Shown here: positions 1 through 7,898 of the stretch, piece by piece
Layout of the letters: the number at the start of each line of letters is the position of its first letter
Numbering within the stretch: position 1 is the stretch's first letter
NCBI GenBank assembly: GCA_910586955.1
Contig: CAJUMM010000044.1
Coordinates: 1-21,407 of the forward strand
Origin: an uncultured Lachnospiraceae bacterium
GTDB lineage: Bacteria; Bacillota; Clostridia; Lachnospirales; Lachnospiraceae
Direction: 5' to 3'
Length of the DNA: 21,407 nt
The notes under the pieces: generated by a model
Databases searched by the model: none
What the model was told of the DNA's origin: nothing
The model's input: only the letters and a program-made list of their open reading frames with translations
Translations under genes and position numbers: made by a program

Positions 1-437
1 ATCTGAATCTCCTCCCTGGGGTCCATGGGCTTCACCAGAATGGAGTAGAGGCCCGTCCGGTTGGCTCCCCACACATCCGTAAAAAGCTGATCTCCCACAA
101 AGAGGGTATCGGAAAGGGAAGTTCCCATCCGCTTCATTCCCTCCCGGTAACCCGCCCGCCGGGGCTTTCCGGCCTTGTACACATAGGGCGTGCGAAGGGC
201 CTCCGCAAAGGGCGTCACCCTGGGTTCCTTATTGTTGGAGATAAGACAGGTAGAAAAGCCCATTCCGTGAAGACACTGAAAAAGCCGGATACTCCGCTCC
301 TGGGCCGGCGCGTCATGGGGAACCAGGGTATTATCTATATCAAAGAGAATTCCCCGGAAGCCTCTCTCATATAAGTCTTCAAAATCAATTTCATAGACAG
401 AATCCACATATTCCCTGGGATAAAACCGTTTAAACAT
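1..437 (-). CDS. yqeG: YqeG-family HAD-type phosphatase, partial (C-terminus cut by window edge)
   Basis: This is a leftward reading frame of about 145 codons, open at the window edge. It starts at the ATG at 437. The product begins MFKRFYPREYVDSVYEIDF and has HAD-superfamily motifs in order: motif I as DIDNTL (about residues 33-38, with the nucleophile and acid Asp), motif II as ISNN, a lysine in the KAGKP segment, and an acidic motif III in GDQLFTD. This layout matches the YqeG family (HAD IIIA), cytosolic phosphatases of poorly defined substrate. The start overlaps the 3' end of the transporter gene by 8 bp (430-437), so the two are probably translationally coupled in one operon with nrdR. 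The family call is firm; the physiological substrate is unknown. Confidence 0.85.
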   Translation of the reverse strand, partial: MFKRFYPREYVDSVYEIDFEDLYERGFRGILFDIDNTLVPHDAPAQERSIRLFQCLHGMGFSTCLISNNKEPRVTPFAEALRTPYVYKAGKPRRAGYREGMKRMGTSLSDTLFVGDQLFTDVWGANRTGLYSILVKPMDPREEIQ

Positions 438-1335
438 GTTCCCGTCTCCTTCCCTGATACTCCGCCACCAGGATGCCGCCCACTATCAGCACCGCCCCTA
501 TGGCTCCCGCCCCCGTCACAGGCTCATGCAGCACCACTGCTGCCGCCACCATGGTCACAAAGGGGTTGAGATAAATGTAATTGTTCGTATTTACCACGCC
601 GATGCGCTTAATAGCCACATTCCACAGCACGTAACACACCGCACTCCCCAGCACTCCCAGAAACAGCAGGCAGAAGAGCAGGGAAGGTTCCCGCAGGGGC
701 AAAAGGGACGGCAGGCCCTTCCCCCCTAAGGCCAGAGGGGCGGTCAAAAGCACTGCATAGAATACCATTTTCCGGGTCAATATCATATTATCATAGAGCC
801 GGATGTATTTTTTCAGCAGAACGGAATACACAGCCCAGGACAGGGCCGCCAGAAGGGAAAGCATATCCCCCAGGGGGTTCAGCTTCAGCACATAGGCTCC
901 GTTGAATACCACCAGGGCCACCCCCGTAATGGCAATGAAAAATCCGGCCCAGGTGCCAAGGCCCATTTTCTCGTCCCCGGTAAAGAGGTGGGCCAGGATA
1001 GCCGTAAAGATAGGGGCCGCAGCCAGGATAATACTCACGTTGGAGGCCAAAGTATAGGTTAGGGCCGTATTTTCAAAATAGTAATAGAGAGTCACCCCGG
1101 AGAGGGACAGGGCAAATATCCCCAATTCGTTCCGAAGGTTTCCGGGCCTTTGGGGCTTTCCCGCCAGAAACAGCAGCACCACCCAGGCAATTACAAAGCG
1201 CATAAGCATAATCTGGAGGGCGTCATAGGCCCCCAGAAGGGTCTTGGTCGCCACAAAGGTGGTTCCCCATATGGTAATGGTAAACAGAGCCAGCAGATGT
1301 CCGGCAGCTTTCTTTTGCGTATCCAGTTTCGTCAT
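430..1335 (-). CDS. EamA/DMT-family transporter
   Basis: The 301-residue product is very hydrophobic, with about ten membrane segments. It shows the two-fold repeat typical of the drug/metabolite transporter superfamily: an N-terminal half opening with LLALFTITIWGTTFVATK and a second half opening near LSLLAALSWAVYSVLLKKY. The length is normal for EamA proteins, which export or import small metabolites at the cytoplasmic membrane. The substrate cannot be told from sequence. The ATG at 1335 follows a GGAAGG-type ribosome binding site. The gene lies downstream of nrdR, separated by a region with a strong hairpin (1349-1390), and overlaps yqeG at its 3' end. Membership of the family is clear; the function beyond transport is not. 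Confidence 0.88.
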   Translation of the reverse strand: MTKLDTQKKAAGHLLALFTITIWGTTFVATKTLLGAYDALQIMLMRFVIAWVVLLFLAGKPQRPGNLRNELGIFALSLSGVTLYYYFENTALTYTLASNVSIILAAAPIFTAILAHLFTGDEKMGLGTWAGFFIAITGVALVVFNGAYVLKLNPLGDMLSLLAALSWAVYSVLLKKYIRLYDNMILTRKMVFYAVLLTAPLALGGKGLPSLLPLREPSLLFCLLFLGVLGSAVCYVLWNVAIKRIGVVNTNNYIYLNPFVTMVAAAVVLHEPVTGAGAIGAVLIVGGILVAEYQGRRREHV

Positions 1336-1348
1336 CCTTCCTACTCCG

Positions 1349-1390
1349 GAATGCCCCGGACAGGCATCTCAACTCCTGTCCGGGGCATTC
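1349..1390 (-). terminator. 16-bp perfect hairpin between nrdR and the transporter gene
   Basis: Arms 1349-1364 and 1375-1390 are exact reverse complements (16 bp) around a 10-nt loop. Read leftward, the hairpin follows the nrdR stop codon by about 12 nt, as a terminator would. However, no T-run follows on that strand; the ribosome binding site of the next gene does. It may be a partial terminator, an RNA-processing or stability element, or an attenuator that lowers expression of the downstream genes. Confidence 0.5.
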
Positions 1391-1402
1391 CCATTTCTCT
1401 TC

Positions 1403-1855
1403 CTATTTGTCCAGCATCTTCTTTAGTTCACTTAAAAAGGTATTTACATCCTTAAATTCCCGGTACACAGAGGCAAACCGCACATAGGCCACCGAATCCA
1501 GATCTTTAAGCTTGTCCATCACCAGCTCTCCGATAACGCTGCTTTCCACCTCCCGCTCTTCCCGGTTGAAGATTTCGCTCTCGATGGCATCCAGCACCGC
1601 ACTGATCTCTTTTAAAGGAACCGGCCGCTTATGGCAGGCCCTTAAGATTCCGTCCTCAATTTTGCTCCTGTCATAAGGTTCCCGGTTATCGTCCTTTTTG
1701 ATCACAATCACCGGAATGGTCTCAATCTTCTCATAGGTGGTAAACCGCTTCCCGCATGCGTCGCAGAGACGCCTGCGCCGGATGGAATTGTTGTCCTCGG
1801 CCGGTCTGGAATCTATCACTCTTGTATTCTCCTGGCTGCAATATGGACACTTCAT
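1403..1855 (-). CDS. nrdR: Transcriptional repressor NrdR
   Basis: The 150-residue product matches NrdR along its whole length. An N-terminal zinc ribbon has CPYC at residues 3-6 and CDACGKRF near residues 31-38, with RRRRLC between them. The remainder is an ATP-cone domain containing VIKKDDNREPYDRSKIEDGI. NrdR senses ATP/dATP and represses ribonucleotide reductase operons by binding paired NrdR boxes. The ATG at 1855 is preceded by AGGAGGT at good spacing. A TTGACA/TATACT promoter lies upstream (1892-1921). It is probably the first gene of a leftward unit with the transporter gene and yqeG. No ribonucleotide reductase gene is in the window. Confidence 0.97.
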   Translation of the reverse strand: MKCPYCSQENTRVIDSRPAEDNNSIRRRRLCDACGKRFTTYEKIETIPVIVIKKDDNREPYDRSKIEDGILRACHKRPVPLKEISAVLDAIESEIFNREEREVESSVIGELVMDKLKDLDSVAYVRFASVYREFKDVNTFLSELKKMLDK

Positions 1856-1891
1856 AGCTACCTCCTATGGCTGTAATAACCTCTGTTTTCC

Positions 1892-1921
1892 AGTATATTA
1901 TATTTCTGCCCCCCCTGTCAA
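1892..1921 (-). promoter_or_regulatory. sigma-A promoter of nrdR with a G7 spacer tract
   Basis: On the minus strand a perfect TTGACA (1921-1916) is separated by 18 bp from TATACT (1897-1892). The spacer begins with seven consecutive G residues. The nrdR start lies about 35 bp downstream of the -10 element. The element match is visible directly; use in the cell is inferred. Confidence 0.72.
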
Positions 1922-1984
1922 TCCACCAGGAACCTTTTTTCCTTTTCCGCATAAAATAAAGAAAGCTCTGCCAAAGGAATACCC

Positions 1985-2233
1985 ATGACCTTCTGTGAAT
2001 TGAGAGAAAAAGACGTAATCAACATCAAAGACTGCAAGCGTCTGGGCTGCGTATCCGACCTGGTCTTTGATCCCAAAAACGGCTGCATCCTGGCCCTGAT
2101 TACCTCCAGCAATGAAAAGCTCTGGGGGCTTCTGGGAAAAGACTGCGAATACGAAATCCCCTGGTGCAAGATCAAGCAAATCGGCCCGGACATTATCCTG
2201 GTAGAAATGGATCCGGACAAAGATCGTCACTGA
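1985..2233 (+). CDS. ymxH: YlmC/YmxH-family sporulation protein (PRC-barrel-like)
   Basis: The 82-residue product, starting MTFCELREKDVINIKDCKRLG, matches the small YlmC/YmxH family. Its core GCVSDLVFDPKNGCILALI is a PRC-barrel-type beta fold, and the IPWCKIKQIGPDIILVE segment is typical of the C-terminal half. Family members are found in spore-forming Firmicutes and some are expressed in sporulation; the molecular role is unknown. An AAAGGAA ribosome binding site precedes the ATG. The gene is divergent from nrdR and convergent with carD, overlapping it by 7 bp at the stop codons. I could not identify a clear sporulation sigma-factor promoter in the 63 bp upstream. Confidence 0.85.
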   Translation: MTFCELREKDVINIKDCKRLGCVSDLVFDPKNGCILALITSSNEKLWGLLGKDCEYEIPWCKIKQIGPDIILVEMDPDKDRH

Positions 2234-2748
2234 TCTTCCGTTTTTTCCAAGCTACGGACCCGCTCCTGGATATAAGGCCTCACTTCCTCCCTGGCAATTC
2301 CCAGGGATATGGAAAGCTCCGAATAGAGCTGTTCTTCCGCCGCATGGAAATAGCGTTCATCCAGGGCCGTCACCTTCTTTCCCTGGGCCATCCGTTTCTG
2401 CTGCCTCAAATAAGAGCTTTTGATAATCCGGATCCATTCTCTGGGATCCCCGCTCCGGATGGCCTCCCGGTAGCGTTTCTCCCGCTCCTTATCATCCATA
2501 TCCGCCAGTTCCCCAATCCCGGGAATCGCATTTATCAGGGCATCCGCCTCCTCCTGGGTCATGACGGCCCGGATCACCACCTTCTCATTGTCCACCGGGG
2601 TAAAGATCCGGTTTCCTTTCTGAAAACAGGGGGACAGGACATAGTAGAGACGGCTGCTCCCTGCTCCCTGGATATCCGGCGAAGTAATGTCTTCAATTTC
2701 GCATACGCCGGTGGTCCCGTATACAATGTATTTTCCTTTTTCAAACAT
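2227..2748 (-). CDS. carD: CarD/CdnL-family transcription regulator
   Basis: The 173-residue product has the N-terminal CarD/TRCF RNA-polymerase interaction domain (about residues 1-60: FEKGKYIVYGTTGVCEIEDI, then YYVLSPCF and FTPVDN) followed by a helical C-terminal half that in this family contacts promoter DNA. CarD/CdnL proteins bind the RNA polymerase beta subunit and stabilise open complexes, often at rRNA and growth promoters. Length and domain order are normal. The start at 2748 follows AGGAGAGG. The stop overlaps the ymxH stop by 7 bp in convergent orientation. The region upstream (2749-2923) is AT-rich and probably holds its promoter, but I could not assign -35 and -10 elements with confidence. 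Confidence 0.93.
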   Translation of the reverse strand: MFEKGKYIVYGTTGVCEIEDITSPDIQGAGSSRLYYVLSPCFQKGNRIFTPVDNEKVVIRAVMTQEEADALINAIPGIGELADMDDKEREKRYREAIRSGDPREWIRIIKSSYLRQQKRMAQGKKVTALDERYFHAAEEQLYSELSISLGIAREEVRPYIQERVRSLEKTEDQ

Positions 2749-2923
2749 AGAGTCCTCTCCTATTCCAGCTCCTGCTGTTTTTATTCCAGTTTATAGAATC
2801 ACGGCTTCTATGTTTTATAATAACAGAAAATTTTGAATTTATCTAATAATTTTTCGTTATTTTTCTTTTTTTGTTACATTTGTCCCAAATATACCCGGCT
2901 GGACTTTGGATATTTTAACCAGA

Positions 2924-2973
2924 AATACCCTCTCCTTCCAGGAAACAAAATGTTCCCGGCAGAAGAGGGTATC
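2924..2973 (-). terminator. Intrinsic terminator of the aldo/keto reductase-DUF362 unit
   Basis: Arms 2925-2933 (ATACCCTCT) and 2964-2972 (AGAGGGTAT) are exact complements. Additional imperfect pairing inside them involves TTCC and GGAA segments. The hairpin lies about 33 nt past the DUF362 stop in the leftward direction, and a short T-rich stretch follows. The opposite side is also T-rich, so it could act in both directions, but no rightward gene ends nearby. Confidence 0.65.
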
Positions 2974-3005
2974 TTTATTTATCTTATAAAAATGCAGTTT
3001 TCTGT

Positions 3006-3872
3006 CTAAATCTCCACAATCTCATACTCCCTGCTGCCAAGCCCCAGCTTTGCAGCCGCCTCTACCGTATGAATGCCGTTGCGGGACTCCATGCGCTCAA
3101 TGAGGGATGCCTTCCCGGGATCGGGAGAATTGTACACGGCATCCACGCAGGCCTGATCTACGGCTACCGGGTCTAAAGAGGCAAATACTCCGATATCCGC
3201 CATCTCCGGCTCATGAGGATTGGAATCGCAGTCGCAGTCTATGGATAAACGGTTGGCCACATTGATATAGACAATATTTTCACTGCCCATAAATGCAATC
3301 ACCGACTGATCCGCATCCGCCATGCACTCCAGGAAAGAGTCATGATCCGCCGTCCACAATTTCTCCGGATCTCCTACTCCGTGAATATGGGCTTTTCCAT
3401 GAGCGGAAGCAATTCCGATAGAAATATTTTTCAGGGCGCCGCCGAAGCCCCCCATCATATGGCCTTTGAAGTGGGACAGCACCAGCATGGAATGATAGTT
3501 TTCAAAATGAGAGCCCACAAAATTTTCCGTCAGGTGGAAACCGCCTTTGACAGGCAACGAAATCTCCCCCTCCTCGTCCATAATGTCACAGGGGGCAATC
3601 TTGGTAAATCCATGCTCTTCTATGGCCTTCCAGTGCTCCTTTGTGGTATTTCTCCTGCCCTCGTAAGCCGTGTTGCACTCTACAATGGTTCCTTTTACTT
3701 CCTGAACCAGGGGCTGGATCAATGCCGGCTGGAGGAAATTATGGCCCCCCGGCTCTCCGGTGGAAAGTTTCACCGCAACCTTTCCCTTCAAATCCCTTCC
3801 CATGGCATGATAAAGCTTCTGAAGCGCCTCCGGGGTAATTTCTTTTGTAAAATAAACTTTTGCCTTTTCCAT
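3006..3872 (-). CDS. DUF362 domain-containing protein
   Basis: The 288-residue product matches DUF362 proteins. It has a central block SMLVLSHFKGHMMGGFGGALKNISIG followed by HGVGDPEKLW, and a late segment with FASLDPVAVDQACVDAVY, which are family signatures. The two Fe-S cysteine clusters found at the C-terminus of many DUF362 proteins are absent here. The family's reaction is unknown. The gene lies 25 bp downstream of an iron-sulfur aldo/keto reductase and behind the same promoter, so the missing ferredoxin-like module may be supplied by that partner (inference). An AAGGAG site precedes the ATG. A terminator follows at 2924-2973. Confidence 0.85.
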   Translation of the reverse strand: MEKAKVYFTKEITPEALQKLYHAMGRDLKGKVAVKLSTGEPGGHNFLQPALIQPLVQEVKGTIVECNTAYEGRRNTTKEHWKAIEEHGFTKIAPCDIMDEEGEISLPVKGGFHLTENFVGSHFENYHSMLVLSHFKGHMMGGFGGALKNISIGIASAHGKAHIHGVGDPEKLWTADHDSFLECMADADQSVIAFMGSENIVYINVANRLSIDCDCDSNPHEPEMADIGVFASLDPVAVDQACVDAVYNSPDPGKASLIERMESRNGIHTVEAAAKLGLGSREYEIVEI

Positions 3873-3897
3873 GTATCTATACTCCTTTCCATATCTT

Positions 3898-5046
3898 TTA
3901 CATTCCGAACATTTCAGCCGCCCGTTTCATATTTTCCGTCACCGGTACCTTGAAAGGACAGCGCTTCTCACAGGCGCCGCAGGCTACACATTCTCCGGCT
4001 TTATGCTTCAGGATCCCATAGTGCTCCCGGACGGTTTCCGGAATCTCTTTCTGGGCTACAGCAAGATTCAAAAACTTGGTCACTGACGCCACATCAATCC
4101 CCTTGGGACAGGGGGCGCAGTGGCCGCAGTACATACAGTGGCCCTCCCAGCTGATTTTCGGAAATGCCGCAAAAGCCGCCGCAAAGTCTTTCTCACTCTC
4201 CTGTGCTTCCTCATAAGCTGCACAGGCCTTAAGCTCCGGCACTGTCCGGGCCCCGGACATGACGGAAGCCACTCCCGGACGGGTCAGGGCATAGTGAATA
4301 CACTGGTACAGGGTCAACGCTTTCCCTGCAGGAGACAATTCTCCCTTCAAGAGGTCTCCTCCTCCGAAGGCCTTCATCACCGTAATGCCCACTCCCAGAC
4401 CCTGGCAGGTCTCATAGAGGGCCTGCCTCTGGGGATCCATATTCACCAGGGGCTTCTCGTAATTTTTCTCGTCCCAAAGGGATTCCACATCCTCATTGGC
4501 CGGAAGCAGATCGTAGCAGGGATTGACGCTGAACATCAAGACATCCACCAAGCCGCTGTTTACTGCAGCCAGAGCCGCCTCCGGGTTATGGCTGGACATG
4601 CCGATACAGCCAATCTTTCCCTCTTTCTTTAATTCCAGGGCATAGCGCATCACGTCCCCGCTGCATATGCCTTCCCAGTCCTCCAGGGAATCCACATAGT
4701 GAATCATGCCGATTTCCACATGATCCGTTTCAAGACGGGAAAGCTGATCCGCAAAGCCTTCTTTTACCTCCGAGATCTCCCTGGTCCGCTTATACTGGCC
4801 GTCCTTCCAGACGGAACAGAGATGTGCCTGGAGGATAAATTTGTCCCTGCGGCCTCTTAAGGCCGCCCCCAGATTGGAGCGCACCTCCGGGTCTGAAGTG
4901 TACAAATCCACGCAGTTGACGCCAAGCTCTTCCATTGCATCTACAAAAGCTTTGATCTCCTCCTGAGACTTCCCCACGAAGCCCTCGCAGCCCATTCCGA
5001 TCTCACTCATTTTCAGGCCGGTGCGGCCTGCAATGCGATACTTCAT
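3898..5046 (-). CDS. Aldo/keto reductase with C-terminal 2x[4Fe-4S] ferredoxin domain
   Basis: The 382-residue product has an N-terminal TIM-barrel of the aldo/keto reductase superfamily (MKYRIAGRTGLKMSEIGMG through about residue 290). Two 4Fe-4S motifs follow: C304-x2-C307-x2-C310-x2-C313-P and C353-x2-C356-x2-C359-x3-C363-P. The usual Asp-Tyr-Lys-His tetrad is not intact. Asp47 and His116 are in place, but the Tyr is shifted (Asp47-Leu-Tyr49) and the Lys position reads Gln73 in FILQAHL. This is the COG1453-like subgroup of predicted oxidoreductases, whose substrates are unknown. An AGGAGG site precedes the ATG. It is the first gene of a two-gene unit with the DUF362 protein, behind a MerR-type promoter. 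Confidence 0.88.
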   Translation of the reverse strand: MKYRIAGRTGLKMSEIGMGCEGFVGKSQEEIKAFVDAMEELGVNCVDLYTSDPEVRSNLGAALRGRRDKFILQAHLCSVWKDGQYKRTREISEVKEGFADQLSRLETDHVEIGMIHYVDSLEDWEGICSGDVMRYALELKKEGKIGCIGMSSHNPEAALAAVNSGLVDVLMFSVNPCYDLLPANEDVESLWDEKNYEKPLVNMDPQRQALYETCQGLGVGITVMKAFGGGDLLKGELSPAGKALTLYQCIHYALTRPGVASVMSGARTVPELKACAAYEEAQESEKDFAAAFAAFPKISWEGHCMYCGHCAPCPKGIDVASVTKFLNLAVAQKEIPETVREHYGILKHKAGECVACGACEKRCPFKVPVTENMKRAAEMFGM

Positions 5047-5179
5047 CTTCTGCCTCCTATTCTAGTTCTGATTCCAGTTCCGCAGTATCCCTACCAAAGC
5101 CCCTTGTCTGGCAGAATTTCCGGCCGCTCTGCGTCCGTAAACCCTGCCGGGCTTTGTCCGGGCTTCTGCTGTTTTTTTG

Positions 5180-5210
5180 ATTATAACAGTTCAAGTCCAC
5201 TTTAAGTCAA
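5180..5210 (-). promoter_or_regulatory. MerR-type promoter of the aldo/keto reductase unit
   Basis: On the minus strand TTGACT (5210-5205) and a perfect TATAAT (5185-5180) are separated by 19 bp instead of 17. The spacer region holds an imperfect dyad (ACTTaAAGTG/gACTTgAaCT, 7 of 10 pairs). An overlong spacer with a centred dyad is the known architecture of promoters activated by MerR-family regulators, which untwist the DNA. The regulator itself is not in the window. Confidence 0.65.
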
Positions 5211-5250
5211 ATACTTTTTGCCAGACAAATCGCCCAGCCTTTCTTCCTTC

Positions 5251-5279
5251 TTGACTTTGCAGCCCCAACCTTTTACAAT
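5251..5279 (+). promoter_or_regulatory. sigma-A promoter of the 138-aa gene
   Basis: TTGACT (5251-5256), a 17-bp spacer and TACAAT (5274-5279) form a near-consensus promoter. It lies 32 bp upstream of the ATG at 5312, with a GAGGGGGGA ribosome binding site between. Confidence 0.8.
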
Positions 5280-5311
5280 ACTGTTTATACAGGAATGAGG
5301 GGGGAAATCTT

Positions 5312-5728
5312 ATGAGCTGGAGTGACAAATGTATCGCGGCCCTGGCGGAAAAGAAATTGTTTGAAAATTCCGGTCACAGAACCCGTTTTAAGGAGCTTTT
5401 GGACTGCTACGCAGACTATCCCTTCTTCAACCGGGGACTGTGCAAGTGTATGTACTTGTCCGCCTGGGATGAGGAGCACTTCTGCATTATGCTGGAAACC
5501 CTGATGAGCATGAGCCTGGGCCAGGAGCGTGATACCGGCGATATGCGGATCCAGGGCGACGTCCTGGCCGGAGAGGAGCCTACCTCCGATTACTACATGT
5601 ACCAGCTCTCCAACGCCTTTCTGGACGACGCTCCCTTCCGCCTTGGCCCGGATGTCCAAATTGATCCCGAAAAGCGCTATACCATCCGGCAGGCCCTCCG
5701 GGCCGCCGAAATCATCGACGGCATCTAA
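5312..5728 (+). CDS. Conserved-looking hypothetical protein, 138 aa
   Basis: I do not recognise this gene. The product (MSWSDKCIAALAEKKLFEN...) is soluble and mostly helical in composition, without signal peptide or membrane segment. It has five cysteines in its first 60 residues (7, 32, 44, 46 and 58), including a CKC pair, a Tyr/Phe-rich middle, and an acidic loop before an ordered C-terminal helix RYTIRQALRAAEIIDG. That it is a real gene is supported by its near-consensus promoter at 5251-5279, a strong ribosome binding site, and a 3' end just 2 bp from the convergent glgX stop. Minus-strand frames opposite it lack comparable signals. A metal- or thiol-linked role would be speculation. Confidence 0.8.
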   Translation: MSWSDKCIAALAEKKLFENSGHRTRFKELLDCYADYPFFNRGLCKCMYLSAWDEEHFCIMLETLMSMSLGQERDTGDMRIQGDVLAGEEPTSDYYMYQLSNAFLDDAPFRLGPDVQIDPEKRYTIRQALRAAEIIDGI

Positions 5729-5730
5729 TC

Positions 5731-7857
5731 TCAGCGCACGGTAAATACCGCCACAGACCGGGGACGCAGGACGAAATGATCCTCAATACGGATTTCCTCC
5801 CCCTTCCGGTAAAAGAAGCGGCCCTCTCCGTCCCCGTAGGTGTGAACACTTAAGTGCCACGTTCCCGCCGTATAGATCTGGGGCAGGCGGATGCTCACAT
5901 TTTCCCAATAGGCATTGATCATAACGTACACCATATCATCCCGGCCTTTTTCCCGGTCATACCCTGTAAAACACACGCCGAATGTATGAACGCTTTCCAA
6001 ATAATTCTGCCGGATCCCGTCTGCCCCGTATACCCGGAGCCTCTCCATGCCGCAGACTGCATCGGGCAGTTTCTTCCGGATCACAGGATGCTGCCGGCGG
6101 AAATCTATCATAAATTTGAAAAATTCAAATAATTCCCGGTTTTTCTTCAGAAGCTCCCAGTCCAGCCAGGAAATCTCATTGTCATGGCAATAGCAGTTAT
6201 TGTTGCCGTACTGGGTATTTCCGAACTCATCCCCGGCCAGAAACATAGGAGTCCCCCTGCTGCACATCAAAACCGCACAGGCATTGCGGATCATCCGGAA
6301 CCGGAGTTTCAGAACCTCCGGATCATCTGTCTCCCCTTCCGCTCCGCAATTCCAGCTCCGGTTGTTGTCGGAGCCGTCGGTATTGTTCCAGCCGTTGTCC
6401 TCATTGTGTTTCTCATTGTAGGAGTAGAGATCGTAAAGGGAAAATCCGTCATGGCAGGTAAAGAAATTGACACAGGAATTATATCCCGCATAGGTACCGT
6501 TTTCATTCGTTTCATGCCCTCCGTACATATCTACAGAGCCTACAATGCTCCAGGCCGCTTCCTGGGCCATATGGTTTTCCCCTTTTAGGAAACTGCGCAG
6601 GGCATCCCGGTATCTGCCATTCCACTCCGCCCACCTCCTGCTTGCCGGAAAGCGTCCCACCTGATAAAGCCCACCTGCATCCCAGGCCTCTGCAATAAGT
6701 TTTACCTTGCTCAAAATGGGATCGTAGGCCAGGCTGCGAAGAAGAGGCGGGTTGCTGATGGGTGAGCCGTCCTCATTTCTTCCCAGAATACTGGCCAGAT
6801 CAAAGCGGAAACCATCCACCCGGTAGCTCACTGTCCAGTACCGCAGGCATTCCAGTATCAGCTGGTGGACAATGGGGTGGTTGCAGTTCAGGGTATTGCC
6901 GCAGCCGCTGAAATTGTAATAGTTACCCTCCGGGGTGAGCATATAGTATACCTTATTGTCAAAGCCTTTGAAACAAAAGGTAGGACCCTGCTCATTTCCC
7001 TCCGCCGTATGATTGAACACCACATCCAAAATCACTTCAATTCCGTTTTCATGAAGCTCCCGTATCAGCTCTTTTAACTCCGTTCCCTCCCGATTATATT
7101 CCCGGACAGAAGTATAGTTGGTATTGGGGGCAAAAAAACCAATGGAATTGTAGCCCCAGTAATCCAGAAGTTTCTGCCCGTTCACTTCCCTGGAGTTCAT
7201 GGTCTCATCAAAGGCGAAAATAGGCATCAGTTCCACTGCATTGATCCCCAGCTCCTTCAAATAAGGAATCTTCTCTTTCAGCCCGGCAAAGGTTCCCGGA
7301 TGCTTTACCCCTGAGGAGGGATGTCTGGTATACCCCCGCACATGAAGCTCATATATCACCAGATCGCTCAATTCCCTGGAAGACTGAGGCATATCGCCCC
7401 AGTCAAAAATATCCTTCACAACCCTTCCCCGGTACCCCCGGCTCCGGTGCTCTCCCCAGCGTCCCTGCCTGGTGACCACCCTGGCATAAGGATCCAGAAG
7501 CACCCTCTTCTTGTCAAAAATCATACCCTCCTTGGGCTCATAAGGGCCTCCAACCCGGTACGCATACTCAAATTTTTCAATATCCAGGCCGAATACAATC
7601 ATGGAATACACATCTCCAATCTTGTATTCTTCCGGAAAAGGAAGTACCGCATAGGGTTCCTCCTTTCCCTCATAAAACAACAGCAATTCACAGGAAGTTC
7701 CAAAATGGGTGTGAACCGTAAAGCTCACTCCATTGGGCAGGGCCATGGCTCCATTTACATCAAAGAGGCCGGGCCTCACGGGATACCCGCCGCTCATTCC
7801 CATAGGCGTCATGGTAATGGTGTATTCCGGTACAAATTTTTGTGTATAATATTTCAA
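5731..7857 (-). CDS. glgX: Glycogen debranching enzyme GlgX / isoamylase-type GH13 protein
   Basis: The 708-residue product cleaves alpha-1,6 branches of glycogen-like glucans in the cytosol. An N-terminal CBM48-like beta domain (about 20-125) precedes a GH13 catalytic barrel. The conserved GH13 regions are in order: DVVFNH (278-283), YRVDGFRFDLA with nucleophile Asp353, LIAEAWD with acid/base Glu390, and FFTCHDG with transition-state stabiliser Asp470. Length and domain order fit GlgX/isoamylase. The start is a TTG at 7857 (MKYYTQKFVPEYT), preceded by GAAGGGA at good spacing; no ATG lies upstream in frame. No other glycogen gene is nearby, so it seems to be a lone gene. It has its own promoter (7973-8001) and a leader with a terminator-like hairpin. 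Confidence 0.93.
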   Translation of the reverse strand: MKYYTQKFVPEYTITMTPMGMSGGYPVRPGLFDVNGAMALPNGVSFTVHTHFGTSCELLLFYEGKEEPYAVLPFPEEYKIGDVYSMIVFGLDIEKFEYAYRVGGPYEPKEGMIFDKKRVLLDPYARVVTRQGRWGEHRSRGYRGRVVKDIFDWGDMPQSSRELSDLVIYELHVRGYTRHPSSGVKHPGTFAGLKEKIPYLKELGINAVELMPIFAFDETMNSREVNGQKLLDYWGYNSIGFFAPNTNYTSVREYNREGTELKELIRELHENGIEVILDVVFNHTAEGNEQGPTFCFKGFDNKVYYMLTPEGNYYNFSGCGNTLNCNHPIVHQLILECLRYWTVSYRVDGFRFDLASILGRNEDGSPISNPPLLRSLAYDPILSKVKLIAEAWDAGGLYQVGRFPASRRWAEWNGRYRDALRSFLKGENHMAQEAAWSIVGSVDMYGGHETNENGTYAGYNSCVNFFTCHDGFSLYDLYSYNEKHNEDNGWNNTDGSDNNRSWNCGAEGETDDPEVLKLRFRMIRNACAVLMCSRGTPMFLAGDEFGNTQYGNNNCYCHDNEISWLDWELLKKNRELFEFFKFMIDFRRQHPVIRKKLPDAVCGMERLRVYGADGIRQNYLESVHTFGVCFTGYDREKGRDDMVYVMINAYWENVSIRLPQIYTAGTWHLSVHTYGDGEGRFFYRKGEEIRIEDHFVLRPRSVAVFTVR

Positions 7858-7898
7858 GCTTTTCCCTTCACCTCTCCTTTCCCGGCATAGTGCCGTTC

